From: Mesonia aestuariivivens
GTDB taxonomy: Bacteria; Bacteroidota; Bacteroidia; Flavobacteriales; Flavobacteriaceae
Direction of reading: 5' to 3'
DNA: 64,000 nucleotides
Assembly: GCF_019311235.1 (NCBI RefSeq)
Contig: NZ_JAHWDF010000017.1
Span: 1-64,000 of the forward strand
The notes under the pieces were generated by a model. The model was not told the origin of the DNA, ran no database searches, and saw only the letters and a list, made by a program, of their open reading frames with translations. Positions 37,466 to 47,145 of this stretch are shown piece after piece (the first letter of the stretch is position 1; every line of letters starts with the position of its first letter). The position numbers and the translations under genes were made by a program.

Positions 37466-38683
37466 ATGATTAAACCTGAAATACCTAAAAACGAATCGGT
37501 TAGATTAAAAGCCTTAAAAAACTTAGGTATTGTTGATAGCAAGGCTGAGAAAGAATTTGACGATTTGGCTAGCTTAGCTGCTTATATCTGTGATGTTCCC
37601 ATCGCATTAATTTCTTTTTTAGAGGAAGAGCGTCAATGGTTTAAATCTACTATTGGTATAAATTTTTGTGATACTACACGAGAGGTCTCTTTTTGCGCAC
37701 ACGCAATTAATCAACCTCAAGAATTAATGATTGTAGAAGACGCAAGAAAAGATCCTAGATTCGCTAAAAATCCTTTGACATTATCTACAGAACAGCCAGT
37801 TATTTTTTATGCAGGAATGCCATTAACCGATAAAAACGGAAATTCTTTAGGTACACTTTGCGTAATAGATCATCAACCAAGAATATTAAATGATCGTCAA
37901 AAAATAGCTTTAAAAACAATTACTAATCAAGTAATTAATCTTTTAGAAATACGATCAAAAAATAATAATTTAAAAGCTATTGAAAAAGAACTAAGGTTAA
38001 GAAACGAACTTCTTAAAGATTTTGCCGGAGTAGTATCTCACGATATGAAAATGCCTTTAACTAATATGATTATTACGGCCGATATTTTGAAAGAAAAATA
38101 TAGTAATCAATTAGACGATAAAGGCAAAGAATACCTTCAATACATGAAGCAATCTTCTTTCTCTTTAAGTGATTATATTTCTAAAATATTAACTTATTAT
38201 GAGAGTGATAAATTAAGTGATCAAAAACATAATGAAAGCTTCGATATTCATCATTTATTAGAAGAAATTGTAGATTTATTTAACATACAAGAAGATTGTG
38301 ATATTAACTTTCCTGATGAGAATATTGAATTGAATTGTAACCGAGTTGCCTTAGAGCAAATTCTTCTTAATCTAATTGGTAATAGTCTAAAATATAACGA
38401 TAAAAAGAAAATTGAAATTTCTATTAATTGTCATCAAGATGATAGTTTTTATTACTTTACCGTAACAGATAACGGAATGGGAATACCTGAAAACAAACAA
38501 AAAGAAATATTTAAGTTGTTTTCTACCGTTACTCAACTAGATAGAAACGGAAATAAAGGAAACGGGATTGGACTTTCTACGGTGAAAAAATTAATTATGA
38601 ATTTAGGTGGCGATATTGAGGTTAACTCTAATGTAGGTGAAAAAACATCGTTTTCATTTTCTATTAAAAAATCAAATGAATAG
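37466..38683 (+). CDS. GAF-domain sensor histidine kinase
   Basis: A 405-residue soluble kinase. The GAF domain (about 25-165: DVPIALISFLEEERQWFKS, SFCAHAI, TLCVIDHQPR) is followed by the dimerisation helix with phospho-acceptor His192 in VVSHDMKMPLTN, then a HATPase_c domain (N-box NLIGNSLKYN, G-boxes DNGMGIPE and GNGIGLSTV). There is no membrane segment, so it senses a cytoplasmic signal. No response regulator is adjacent; it is an orphan kinase whose partner is unknown. Confidence 0.92.
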   Translation: MIKPEIPKNESVRLKALKNLGIVDSKAEKEFDDLASLAAYICDVPIALISFLEEERQWFKSTIGINFCDTTREVSFCAHAINQPQELMIVEDARKDPRFAKNPLTLSTEQPVIFYAGMPLTDKNGNSLGTLCVIDHQPRILNDRQKIALKTITNQVINLLEIRSKNNNLKAIEKELRLRNELLKDFAGVVSHDMKMPLTNMIITADILKEKYSNQLDDKGKEYLQYMKQSSFSLSDYISKILTYYESDKLSDQKHNESFDIHHLLEEIVDLFNIQEDCDINFPDENIELNCNRVALEQILLNLIGNSLKYNDKKKIEISINCHQDDSFYYFTVTDNGMGIPENKQKEIFKLFSTVTQLDRNGNKGNGIGLSTVKKLIMNLGGDIEVNSNVGEKTSFSFSIKKSNE

Positions 38684-38761
38684 AAAGTCTTATAATATCT
38701 AATATTTACAAATAGATTTTAACTTTCATTTTCTATATTTGAATTTATACAGAAATAAAAA

Positions 38762-40687
38762 ATGCTATTAAAAAATCCGCAAATTCTATACGCATTATTT
38801 TTATTAATAATTCCTGTCATTGTTCATCTTTTTCAATTAAGAAAATTTAAAAAAGAACAATTTACCAATGTAAAGTTTCTAAAAAAAGTTCAATTACAAA
38901 CACGTAAGAGTTCTAAAATTAAAAAGTGGCTTACTTTACTAGCTAGACTTTTAGGCTTAGCGTGCATAATTTTTGCTTTTGCTCAACCCTATCTACCAGA
39001 AACTTCGCAAAGTCTAAAAAAGAAAGAAACGGTAATTTACCTCGATAATTCTTTTAGTATGCAGCAAAAAGGAAAAAATGGAGAACTGCTAAAAAATGCA
39101 ATTCAATCTTTACTTACTGCGCTTCCAGAAGATTATCATTTTTCATTGCTTACAAATGATGAAATTTATAAAAATACCACCAAGCAAGAATTAGCTAAAG
39201 AGTTACAACAAATTAATTATAGTAGTAATTCTCCTAATTTCAAAACAACTTATATTAAAGCAAAGAAGGTTTTTTCTAAACATAAAAATACGCTCAAAAA
39301 ATTTGTAGCAATTTCAGATTTTCAAGAACAAAATCTCAAAGATCTCGAGTTTGACGCACAACTAGAAAATACACTCATTCAACTTCAACCAGAAAAAAAT
39401 TTCAACATTAGCATTGACTCTGTTTTTGTGAAAGATAAAAATATTGAAAACACAACTGTACAAGTAAACCTTTCTTCTTCTACTGCTACTGATCAACTTT
39501 TTACGGTAAGCCTTTTTGACCACCATAAATTATTAGCAAAAAGCAGTGTAAATTTTGATGATAATACTAAAGCAAATACTACATTTAGCATCCCTACTTC
39601 TCAAGATATTAAAGGAGTGTTAGCGATTAATGACAATAGTCTTCAATATGACAATTCACTTTATTTTTCACTTCAACAAAATGAAAAAATAAACGTAGCT
39701 AGCATAAGTGATGCTAAAGATAATTTTCTAAAAAAAATATTCAATCAAGATGAATTTAATTTAATAACTACTCAAAGTAATCAAATAAATTACAATAAAC
39801 TTTCTCATCAAAACCTTATTATTTTAAATGAATTAAAATCGATTCCTCAAGGCTTAGCCAACATCTTAAGTAAACATCTTGAAAATGGAGGTAGTTTAAG
39901 CATTATTCCTGCTGAAACTATTAATGAAGCTAGTTACAATCGCCTATTTAATGCTTTAAATTTAAGTAGATATCAGAAAAAGCAAACCGAAGAGCTAAAA
40001 ATTACCAATATTAATTTTTCTAATATAGTTTTTGAAAATGTATTTAATAAAAAAGTGAGAAATTTTGACTATCCCAAGGTTAATTCTCATTATTATTTAA
40101 ACACTGGTGCTAACCAAATTTTAAGCTATAATAACGGTCAGCCATTTTTAAAACAAATAAAACAAGTTTTTTTATTTACTGCTGCCATCAATAAAGAAAA
40201 TAGCAACTTTAAACAATCTCCTTTAATTGTCCCTACATTTTATAATATAGCAAAGCAAAGTTTACAATTGCCACAGCTTTATTATGTAAACGAAAATAAC
40301 AATACCATTGAGGTTAAGGTAAAGTTAGATAAAGATAATGTTATTAAAATTAAAGACTCTTCAAAAACTTTTATTCCTCTACAACAGCATTTTGCGAATA
40401 AAGTAAACTTAACCCTGCAAAACGAACCTAAGAGCGCGGGTAATTACAGTGTAATTGCAAATGATAAAACAATAAACTTGCTTAGTTTTAATTATAATAG
40501 AAGAGAAAGTAAACTCAACTACGCAAATCTTTCTAGCTATAAACATATAAAAACACAAGATTCTATTACAAATTTCTTTAGTCAAGAGATTAATGACAAT
40601 CAAATGAATTTTTTCTGGAAATGGTTTGTTATTTTTGCCTTACTATTTTTAGTGATTGAATTTTTATTCTTAAAGTTTCTAAAATAA
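38762..40687 (+). CDS. BatA-domain / vWA membrane protein
   Basis: A 641-residue protein starting with the BatA aerotolerance N-terminal domain (MLLKNPQILYALFLLIIPVIVHLFQLRKFKK...). A second membrane segment lies at about 56-76, then a vWA-like domain with DxSxS (Asp95, Ser97, Ser99 in YLDNSFSM), a long beta-rich periplasmic region and a final membrane segment (about 618-638). It shares this layout with the 16653 protein. The function is unknown. It is the first gene of a tight operon with the dihydroorotase-like gene 5 bp later. Confidence 0.8.
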   Translation: MLLKNPQILYALFLLIIPVIVHLFQLRKFKKEQFTNVKFLKKVQLQTRKSSKIKKWLTLLARLLGLACIIFAFAQPYLPETSQSLKKKETVIYLDNSFSMQQKGKNGELLKNAIQSLLTALPEDYHFSLLTNDEIYKNTTKQELAKELQQINYSSNSPNFKTTYIKAKKVFSKHKNTLKKFVAISDFQEQNLKDLEFDAQLENTLIQLQPEKNFNISIDSVFVKDKNIENTTVQVNLSSSTATDQLFTVSLFDHHKLLAKSSVNFDDNTKANTTFSIPTSQDIKGVLAINDNSLQYDNSLYFSLQQNEKINVASISDAKDNFLKKIFNQDEFNLITTQSNQINYNKLSHQNLIILNELKSIPQGLANILSKHLENGGSLSIIPAETINEASYNRLFNALNLSRYQKKQTEELKITNINFSNIVFENVFNKKVRNFDYPKVNSHYYLNTGANQILSYNNGQPFLKQIKQVFLFTAAINKENSNFKQSPLIVPTFYNIAKQSLQLPQLYYVNENNNTIEVKVKLDKDNVIKIKDSSKTFIPLQQHFANKVNLTLQNEPKSAGNYSVIANDKTINLLSFNYNRRESKLNYANLSSYKHIKTQDSITNFFSQEINDNQMNFFWKWFVIFALLFLVIEFLFLKFLK

Positions 40688-40692
40688 ATTTA

Positions 40693-41943
40693 ATGAAAAT
40701 CCTCATAAAATCTGCCACCATTGTTCTACCAGATAGCAAGTATCACCAACAAACAGTAGATATTCTGCTTCAAAACGGAAAAATAGAAAAAATAGAAAAA
40801 AATATTTCTGCTGAAGTAGATCAAACCATAGAAATGAAAAACCTGCATGTTTCATTGGGTTGGTTTGACAGCAGTATTTGTTTTGGAGAACCAGGTTATG
40901 AAGAAAGAGAAACGTTAACCAACGGTTTAAAGACAGCCGCAAAAAGTGGGTTTACCTCTATTGCCGTAAACCCGAACAGCAATCCAATAGCAGATCACAG
41001 CACCTCTATTAAATTTTTAAAAAGTCACCATACTCAATTTGGAGTAGGAGTTTATCCTGTGGGTGCATTAACGGTAAAAAGCGAAAGCGTAGATTTAGCC
41101 GAATTATTTGATATGAAAAATGCCGGAGCCGTTTCATTTTCAGATTACAAAAAACCTATAGAAAACCCTAACCTATTAAAAATTGCTTTACAGTATGCAC
41201 AAAATTTTGATGCTTTAATACAATCTTTCCCTCAAGAAAATGCCATAGCAAGAAATGGTTGCGCACACGAAGATTTCCATAGTACTCAATTAGGTTTAAA
41301 AGGGATTCCTGCTTTAGCCGAAGAGCTTCAAATTGCCAGAGATTTATTCATTTTAGAATATACTGGCGGTAAATTACATATACCGACAATTTCTACAGAA
41401 AAATCGGTACAACTTATCAAAGAAGCTAAAAAGAAAGGTTTAGATGTAAGTTGTAGTGTTGCTATACATCAACTTATATTTACAGATGAAAAACTACAAG
41501 GTTTTAATGCCAACTATAAAGTTTTACCGCCACTAAGAAGCTCTAAAGATGCCAAAGCATTAATTAAAGGCTTAAAAGATGGTATTATCGATATGGTCAC
41601 CACAGACCACTGCCCTATAGATATTGAAGATAAAAAAGTAGAATTTGTAAATGCCGCTTACGGAACTATAGGCTTAGAAACTGCTTTTGCAGCCCTAAAA
41701 ACTATTTTTTCTACAGAAAAAACAATTGATCTTCTTACCAAAGGTAGAGCTCGTTTTGGGATAGAAAATCCTAAATTTGAAAAGGGAGAAATAGCGAATT
41801 TAACCTTATTTAATCCTGATTATAAATATACTTTTAACGAAGAAAATATTATTTCTACTTCAAAAAATTCTATGTTTATAGACTCAAAAATCAACGGAAA
41901 AGTATACGGAATTTATGCTAACCATAAACTAACATTAGCTTAA
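40693..41943 (+). CDS. Dihydroorotase homologue lacking metal ligands
   Basis: A 416-residue amidohydrolase-fold protein of the class I dihydroorotase family. The canonical DxHxHxREPG metal motif reads FDSSICFGEPG here (about 58-68), so both histidines and the substrate Arg are lost. TTDHCPID near the C-terminus keeps the Asp-His. Several later ligands are also altered (LHIPTISTE instead of HxHxST). It is likely a non-catalytic pseudo-dihydroorotase, like those that stabilise aspartate transcarbamylase in other bacteria; that role is inferred. It is coupled to the next gene through TAATG. Confidence 0.85.
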   Translation: MKILIKSATIVLPDSKYHQQTVDILLQNGKIEKIEKNISAEVDQTIEMKNLHVSLGWFDSSICFGEPGYEERETLTNGLKTAAKSGFTSIAVNPNSNPIADHSTSIKFLKSHHTQFGVGVYPVGALTVKSESVDLAELFDMKNAGAVSFSDYKKPIENPNLLKIALQYAQNFDALIQSFPQENAIARNGCAHEDFHSTQLGLKGIPALAEELQIARDLFILEYTGGKLHIPTISTEKSVQLIKEAKKKGLDVSCSVAIHQLIFTDEKLQGFNANYKVLPPLRSSKDAKALIKGLKDGIIDMVTTDHCPIDIEDKKVEFVNAAYGTIGLETAFAALKTIFSTEKTIDLLTKGRARFGIENPKFEKGEIANLTLFNPDYKYTFNEENIISTSKNSMFIDSKINGKVYGIYANHKLTLA

Positions 41944-42275
41944 TGACAACAATTAACGATAGTAAAGAAGGTAAATCTAATGCTATTTTAGCTTATTTTA
42001 CCATTATTGGTTGCGTAATTGCAATTTTTATGAATATGGAAAGCAAAAATAAATTTGCTAGTTTTCATATTAAACAAGCCCTTGGCGTACATATTCTCTA
42101 TTTTCTAATATTAGCAGTGGTTAGTGGTTTTGATAGTTGGTTAATTACCTTTTCTTTTTGGATTTTTGTTTTTATACTTTGGATTTACGGATTTATTGGG
42201 GCTCTACAAGGAAGAGAAACAATAGTCCCTTTGGTAGGAGAATATTTTCAAAAATGGTTTGATAAATTAGCATAA
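41943..42275 (+). CDS. Small Tic20/DUF4870-like membrane protein
   Basis: A 110-residue protein with three hydrophobic segments (about 15-30, 47-63, 66-87) and the motif NKFASFHIKQALGVHI. That pattern is seen in DUF4870 and Tic20-like proteins. The function is unknown. Its start overlaps the stop of the dihydroorotase-like gene (TAATG) and its stop overlaps the start of the next gene in the same way, so the three genes are translationally coupled. Confidence 0.75.
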   Translation: MTTINDSKEGKSNAILAYFTIIGCVIAIFMNMESKNKFASFHIKQALGVHILYFLILAVVSGFDSWLITFSFWIFVFILWIYGFIGALQGRETIVPLVGEYFQKWFDKLA

Positions 42276-42928
42276 TGACAACACAAAATTTAAGTTTAAC
42301 TCACGTAATAAAACCATCTTCATTAACAGAAAAAGCCCCCGTAATTATTATGCTTCATGGCTACGGAAGTAATGAGGATGATCTATTTTCTTTTGCAACA
42401 GAATTACCAAACGAATATTTAATAGTTTCAGCTCGAGCTCCGTTACCTTTGCAACCTTACGGAAATGCTTGGTATGAGATAAATTTTGATGCTAACCAAA
42501 ATAAATTTACTAACGATGAGCAAGCTATTGCTTCTCGAGAACTTATTGCCAAATTTATTGATGAAGTAGTTGAAAGCTATCCTGCAGATGCGAATCAAAT
42601 TACTTTATTAGGTTTTAGTCAAGGAGCCATTTTAAGCTATGCTGTTGCACTTTCTTATCCTGAAAAAGTTAATAAAGTGGTAGCATTAAGTGGTTATATT
42701 CACGAAACTATATTTAAAGAAGGATATGAAAATAATGACTTTTCGTCGTTAAAAATTTATGGTTCTCACGGTTCGGTAGATCAAGTTATCCCAATTGAAT
42801 GGGCTAAAAAAAACAAACCTTTTATCGGTAATTTAAATATTGATTATACCTTCTCTGAATTTCCTATAGGTCACGGCGTTAATCCTCAAAACTTTATGGA
42901 GTTTAAGAACTGGCTAGAAAAAAATTAA
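42275..42928 (+). CDS. Alpha/beta hydrolase, phospholipase/carboxylesterase family
   Basis: A 217-residue cytoplasmic serine esterase of the Abhydrolase_2 family. The oxyanion region is IIMLHGYGSNEDDL, the nucleophile is Ser115 in LLGFSQGAI, the catalytic Asp lies in GSHGSVDQVIP and the His in IGHGVNPQ. The natural ester is not known. It is the last gene of the BatA-like operon and overlaps the convergent hypothetical gene by 4 bp. Confidence 0.9.
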   Translation: MTTQNLSLTHVIKPSSLTEKAPVIIMLHGYGSNEDDLFSFATELPNEYLIVSARAPLPLQPYGNAWYEINFDANQNKFTNDEQAIASRELIAKFIDEVVESYPADANQITLLGFSQGAILSYAVALSYPEKVNKVVALSGYIHETIFKEGYENNDFSSLKIYGSHGSVDQVIPIEWAKKNKPFIGNLNIDYTFSEFPIGHGVNPQNFMEFKNWLEKN

Positions 42929-43425
42929 TTACCGTATAAAAATCCGTCGTTCACTTCAAAAGAAATAGAACCGTCTTTTTCGATAAAATAATTCAGAATA
43001 GCTTCGCCCCAAAATTTACCATCAGTAAATTCAACTAATACCCATTTGTGATTGATAATCTTTAAGCCATTTATACGCATAAAACCATTCATACCACTAT
43101 AAGGAACAAGTTTATTGTCTGAATCTGCTTTATTTTCGGCGACTATTTTAGTCTGTAATAAAGTTTTAAATTCTTCTACCTCATATCCCAAATCTTCAAT
43201 ATACATTCGGGCTTTTTCGTCTCCAGCTAATGTGAAGTCTTCTACTTGATTATTTTTATTAAGCTGAATTATTGAGTCTTTTTCAGCTTCAAGCTCATCA
43301 ACTTCAAGGTTTAAATCTGCGATCATTTGTTGTTGTACTTCAAATGTTTTTTTCACATTAGCATATTGAAAAACAATATAAAGTAATGCAAATAAAAACA
43401 GATACATAAAGATTTTACCTTTCAT
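42925..43425 (-). CDS. Membrane-anchored coiled-coil hypothetical protein
   Basis: A 166-residue protein with an N-terminal membrane segment (about 5-20), a coiled coil (about 25-60: KTFEVQQQMIADLNLEVDELEAEKDSIIQLNK) and a C-terminal beta-rich domain (LKIINHKWVLVEFTDGKFWGEAILNYF). No family recognised. Its start overlaps the MBL gene stop by 1 bp, indicating a two-gene operon. Confidence 0.75.
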   Translation of the reverse strand: MKGKIFMYLFLFALLYIVFQYANVKKTFEVQQQMIADLNLEVDELEAEKDSIIQLNKNNQVEDFTLAGDEKARMYIEDLGYEVEEFKTLLQTKIVAENKADSDNKLVPYSGMNGFMRINGLKIINHKWVLVEFTDGKFWGEAILNYFIEKDGSISFEVNDGFLYGN

Positions 43426-44186
43426 TAAATTTTAATTTTTAAATTATCGTAAGCCAAAAATACATTCTCTGGCAACTCTTTTTCTACTTCAGCATGAAAA
43501 CCTAATAAATGACTTATATGTGTTAAGTAAGCTTTCTCTGGATTAACTTTTTTAATAAATGCTAACGCTTCATCTAAATTAAAATGAGCTAAATGCGTTT
43601 CTTTACGTAAGGCATTTACCGTTAACACTTTCACTCCTTTTAATTTTTCGACTTCTTCTTCAGTAATTGTTTTAGCATCGGTTACGTAAGCAAAATCATG
43701 AAATCTAAATGCATATACTTGTAATTTATGATGCCAAACATTTACAGGTATTACCTCTAGATTACCTATAGTAAAAGGGGTATCGTTAATTTCATTAATT
43801 TTTAAACTTGGTGTGCCTGGGTATTTATTTACAGTTTCAAACACATAGTCAAAACGTTTCTTTAGCGCTTTAATCACGCGTTGATGTGCATAAACAGAAA
43901 TGTCACCCTGTTTAAAATAAAATGGCCTAACATCGTCTAAACCTATAATATGATCGTTATGCTCGTGAGTAAAAAGAATTCCATCAATTTTTTTTACATT
44001 ATTGGCAAGCATTTGTTGTCTAAAATCTGGTCCGCAATCTACAACGTAGGTATAATTATCCCATTCAACTAAAATAGAAACACGTAAACGCTTATCTTTC
44101 TGATCTTCACTTAAACATACGGGATGATCGCTACCAATAATAGGGACGCCTTGAGAAGTTCCAGTACCTAAAAATGTAATTTCCAC
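43425..44186 (-). CDS. MBL-fold metallohydrolase
   Basis: A 253-residue metallo-beta-lactamase-fold enzyme. The metal motif HxHxDH is complete (His74, His76, Asp78, His79 in FTHEHNDH), with further ligands in VWHHKL, VTDAKT and THISH. The N-terminus MEITFLGTGTSQGVPIIGSDHPVC matches the PhnP-like phosphodiesterase branch. The substrate is not known. It is divergent from the 44289 gene. Confidence 0.9.
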   Translation of the reverse strand: MEITFLGTGTSQGVPIIGSDHPVCLSEDQKDKRLRVSILVEWDNYTYVVDCGPDFRQQMLANNVKKIDGILFTHEHNDHIIGLDDVRPFYFKQGDISVYAHQRVIKALKKRFDYVFETVNKYPGTPSLKINEINDTPFTIGNLEVIPVNVWHHKLQVYAFRFHDFAYVTDAKTITEEEVEKLKGVKVLTVNALRKETHLAHFNLDEALAFIKKVNPEKAYLTHISHLLGFHAEVEKELPENVFLAYDNLKIKI

Positions 44187-44288
44187 AGTTTAATTTTATC
44201 ACAAAAGTAATTATATTTTTTTGTTTAAATGCCAATTCACTACCTTTGATGTAAAGAATAAACACACAAACTAAATCTCTAGATCGAT

Positions 44289-45740
44289 ATGCCAATAACC
44301 ATTATGGGCGATAAGGAATTTGAAAATGTTCCTTCGATAAAAAGTAAAGCGCTGCGCATTAATCTTAACGAAAATATTTACGGCACGTTTGCAGAAATAG
44401 GTGCCGGACAAGAAACCGTTAGAAATTTTTTTAGGGCAGGAGCTGCTTCAGGTACTATTGCAAAGACAATGAGTGCTTATGATAAAGACTTTAGTGATGC
44501 TATTTACGGTATTGAAGATGATAAGAGATATGTAACCGAAGCTCGACTTAAAAAAATGCTATCGCATGAAATGCGCTTAATGGAAGAGCGTATGGATAGA
44601 GAGAAGCATCCTAAAAAGCTGTTTTTCACCTACGCTAATACAGTAGCTACCATAGATTTTGCAAAAAAATATAAAGGTCACGGCTGGGTTGGAATTAGAT
44701 ATCAAGTAAGACCAGATGAAGATTATAATGAAATTAGTCTTCATTTAAGATTTAAAGAAAATGATGCCCGACTACAACAAAATACACTCGGTATTTTAGG
44801 GGTAAATCTTATTTACGGTGCCTATTACAAATATGATAACCCTAAAAAATTATTACGTTATTTATATGATCATATTGATAAAGATCAATTAGAGATAGAT
44901 ACGATTAATTTTTCTGGTCCGCGTTTTGAAAATGTAGATAACCGATTAATGAGTTTACAACTTGTTAAAAATGGAATGACAGAAGCGGTGATGTTTGCTC
45001 CAGACGGAAATAATGTTTTACCAGCAAGAATACTCTATAAAAAAAATGTACTTGCTCTTAGAGGTAGCTTTAGACCGGTAACGAAAGTGAATATGGATAT
45101 TTATAAAAACTCCATGGAACTTTTTAAACAAGAAAGCAGAGTTGAAGAAGAAAATACTATTTGTGTTTTTGAGATCACTCTTTCTAACTTAAGATCTGAA
45201 GGTGAAATCGATGAAAAAGATTTTATGGCGCGTGCAAAATTACTTTGTGCGTTGGGACAAACTGTTATGATCTCTAACTTTCAAGAATATTATAAAGTAG
45301 TTGAATATTTTTCTCGTTACACCAAGCAAAGAATGGGGTTAGCCATGGGTGTAAACAACCTGGTAGATATTTTTGATGAAAAATATTATCGTCATTTAAG
45401 CGGTGGTATTCTAGAAGCATTTGGTAAACTCTTCTTTAAAGATTTAAAAGTATACTTATACCCTTTAAAAGATAAAAAGACTGGAGAAATTACCGATAGT
45501 GATAACCTAAAAGTTCATCCACGTATGAAAGAATTATATAAATTCTTCAAATACAATGGAAAAGTAGTAGATATACAAGATTACGACCGTAGCCTAATGG
45601 ATATCTTCTCTAGAGAAGTGCTACAAATGATTACTGAAGGACAAGATGGCTGGGAAGAAATGTTGCCTCTTGAAACTGCAGAGATGATTAAATCTCAGCA
45701 TCTTTTTGGTTACAATAGTAAAATGATAGAACAGAAATAA
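44289..45740 (+). CDS. Conserved Bacteroidota protein of unknown function
   Basis: A 483-residue soluble protein with no signal peptide, membrane segment or TonB box. Well-conserved-looking stretches are KALRINLNENIYGTFAEIG, GQETVRNFFRAGAASGTIAKTMSAYDKDFSDAIYG and QRMGLAMGVNNLVDIFDE. Homologues are, to my recollection, labelled nicotinate-nucleotide adenylyltransferase or TonB-dependent receptor in databases; neither name fits what is visible. It is a single gene ending at a very strong terminator. Confidence 0.8.
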   Translation: MPITIMGDKEFENVPSIKSKALRINLNENIYGTFAEIGAGQETVRNFFRAGAASGTIAKTMSAYDKDFSDAIYGIEDDKRYVTEARLKKMLSHEMRLMEERMDREKHPKKLFFTYANTVATIDFAKKYKGHGWVGIRYQVRPDEDYNEISLHLRFKENDARLQQNTLGILGVNLIYGAYYKYDNPKKLLRYLYDHIDKDQLEIDTINFSGPRFENVDNRLMSLQLVKNGMTEAVMFAPDGNNVLPARILYKKNVLALRGSFRPVTKVNMDIYKNSMELFKQESRVEEENTICVFEITLSNLRSEGEIDEKDFMARAKLLCALGQTVMISNFQEYYKVVEYFSRYTKQRMGLAMGVNNLVDIFDEKYYRHLSGGILEAFGKLFFKDLKVYLYPLKDKKTGEITDSDNLKVHPRMKELYKFFKYNGKVVDIQDYDRSLMDIFSREVLQMITEGQDGWEEMLPLETAEMIKSQHLFGYNSKMIEQK

Positions 45741-45755
45741 TCTTTCTTTTAAATT

Positions 45756-45804
45756 ATTCTAATAAAAAAGGAGTTTCAAATTGAAACTCCTTTTTTATTA
45801 GAAT
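45756..45804. terminator. Bidirectional terminator, 24-bp perfect stem
   Basis: A perfect 49-nt inverted repeat (24-bp arms, 1-nt centre) between the convergent 44289 gene and murA. The inner part is ggagtttcaa/ttgaaactcc with A and T runs outside, so it terminates both ways. Confidence 0.93.
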
Positions 45805-45815
45805 CTTATGTAAAC

Positions 45816-47126
45816 TTAAAGTCTAGTGATTTTAGCACCTATCTTTTTTAACCTTCCATCAATATCTTCATAACCACGATCTATTTGTTCAATGTTATGA
45901 ATGGTAGAGGTTCCTTTAGCAGATAACGCTGCAATTAATAAAGAAATACCAGCTCTAATATCAGGACTTGTCATCGTAGTGGCTTTCAATTGAGATTCAA
46001 AATTATGTCCTATTACTGTTGCTCTGTGAGGGTCACATAATATAATCTTAGCGCCCATATCTATCAATTTATCTACGAAGAATAATCTACTCTCAAACAT
46101 TTTTTGATGAATAAGTACACTTCCTTTTGCTTGAGTTGCGACTACTAAAATAATGCTTAATAAATCTGGTGTAAATCCAGGCCAAGGAGCATCACTAATG
46201 TTCATTATAGAGCCATCAATAAAGCTTTGTACTTCGTAACCATTTTTATGAGCCGGAATATAAATATCATCTCCTTTTCTTTCGATGGTAATCCCTAATT
46301 TTCTAAAAGTGGTAGGTATTAATCCTAAATTATCCCAACTTACATTTTTAATGGTAATTTCACTTTTGGTCATTGCTGCCAAACCAATCCAAGATCCAAT
46401 CTCAACCATATCTGGCAAAATAGTGTGGGTGCACCCTCCTAATTCTTTAACACCAGTTATTTTGAGCATATTAGAACCTATACCATCTATTTTTGCCCCC
46501 ATAGATACCAACATCTTACAAAGCTGTTGTAAATAAGGTTCACAGGCGGCATTATAAATAGTAGTTTCTCCTTCAGCTAAAGCTGCTGCCATTACTATAT
46601 TGGCAGTCCCTGTAACTGATGCTTCTTCCAAAAGCATGAAAGTTCCTTTTAAACCTTTTGGTGCTTCTACACCATAAAAACGCTCTTCTTTATTATATCT
46701 AAATTCTGCGCCGAGTTTAATAAATCCTTCGAAATGAGTATCTAATCTTCTACGACCTATTTTGTCACCACCTGGGCGAGGAATATATCCTCTGCCAAAC
46801 CTTCCTAATAAAGGTCCGACAATCATAATAGAGCCTCTTAAACCACTACCCTCTTGCTTAAATTGTTCGCTTTCTAAATAATCTAAGTTTAATTCATCAC
46901 TCTTAAAACTATAAGTACCATTACCTAGCTTCTGAATTTTAACTCCCAAATTACTTAAGATATCAATTAATTTATTGACATCTCTAATATCTGGTATGTT
47001 GTTAATCTTTACGGTTTCGTTAGTAAGAAGTACTGCACATAAAATTTGTAGTGCTTCATTTTTAGCACCCTGAGGTTGAATTTCACCTTTTAAAGCTTGC
47101 CCTCCCTCGATTTGAAATGTAGCCAT
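45816..47126 (-). CDS. murA: UDP-N-acetylglucosamine 1-carboxyvinyltransferase
   Basis: A 436-residue first committed enzyme of peptidoglycan synthesis, adding enolpyruvate to UDP-GlcNAc. Lys22/Asn23 are in GAKNEALQ. The active-site loop reads RPGGDKIGRRRLDTH, so Asp121 stands where E. coli has Cys115, the residue alkylated by fosfomycin. Enzymes with Asp here, as in Mycobacterium tuberculosis, are active but fosfomycin-insensitive. The gene follows the DUF4290 gene after 19 bp. Confidence 0.96.
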   Translation of the reverse strand: MATFQIEGGQALKGEIQPQGAKNEALQILCAVLLTNETVKINNIPDIRDVNKLIDILSNLGVKIQKLGNGTYSFKSDELNLDYLESEQFKQEGSGLRGSIMIVGPLLGRFGRGYIPRPGGDKIGRRRLDTHFEGFIKLGAEFRYNKEERFYGVEAPKGLKGTFMLLEEASVTGTANIVMAAALAEGETTIYNAACEPYLQQLCKMLVSMGAKIDGIGSNMLKITGVKELGGCTHTILPDMVEIGSWIGLAAMTKSEITIKNVSWDNLGLIPTTFRKLGITIERKGDDIYIPAHKNGYEVQSFIDGSIMNISDAPWPGFTPDLLSIILVVATQAKGSVLIHQKMFESRLFFVDKLIDMGAKIILCDPHRATVIGHNFESQLKATTMTSPDIRAGISLLIAALSAKGTSTIHNIEQIDRGYEDIDGRLKKIGAKITRL

Positions 47127-47145
47127 ATTGGTTAGTTAGGTTTTT

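Noticed and set aside
44289-45740. Identity as a TonB-dependent receptor or nicotinate-nucleotide adenylyltransferase
   Set aside because: No signal peptide, plug, barrel or nucleotidyltransferase motif is visible, so the name would be misleading.
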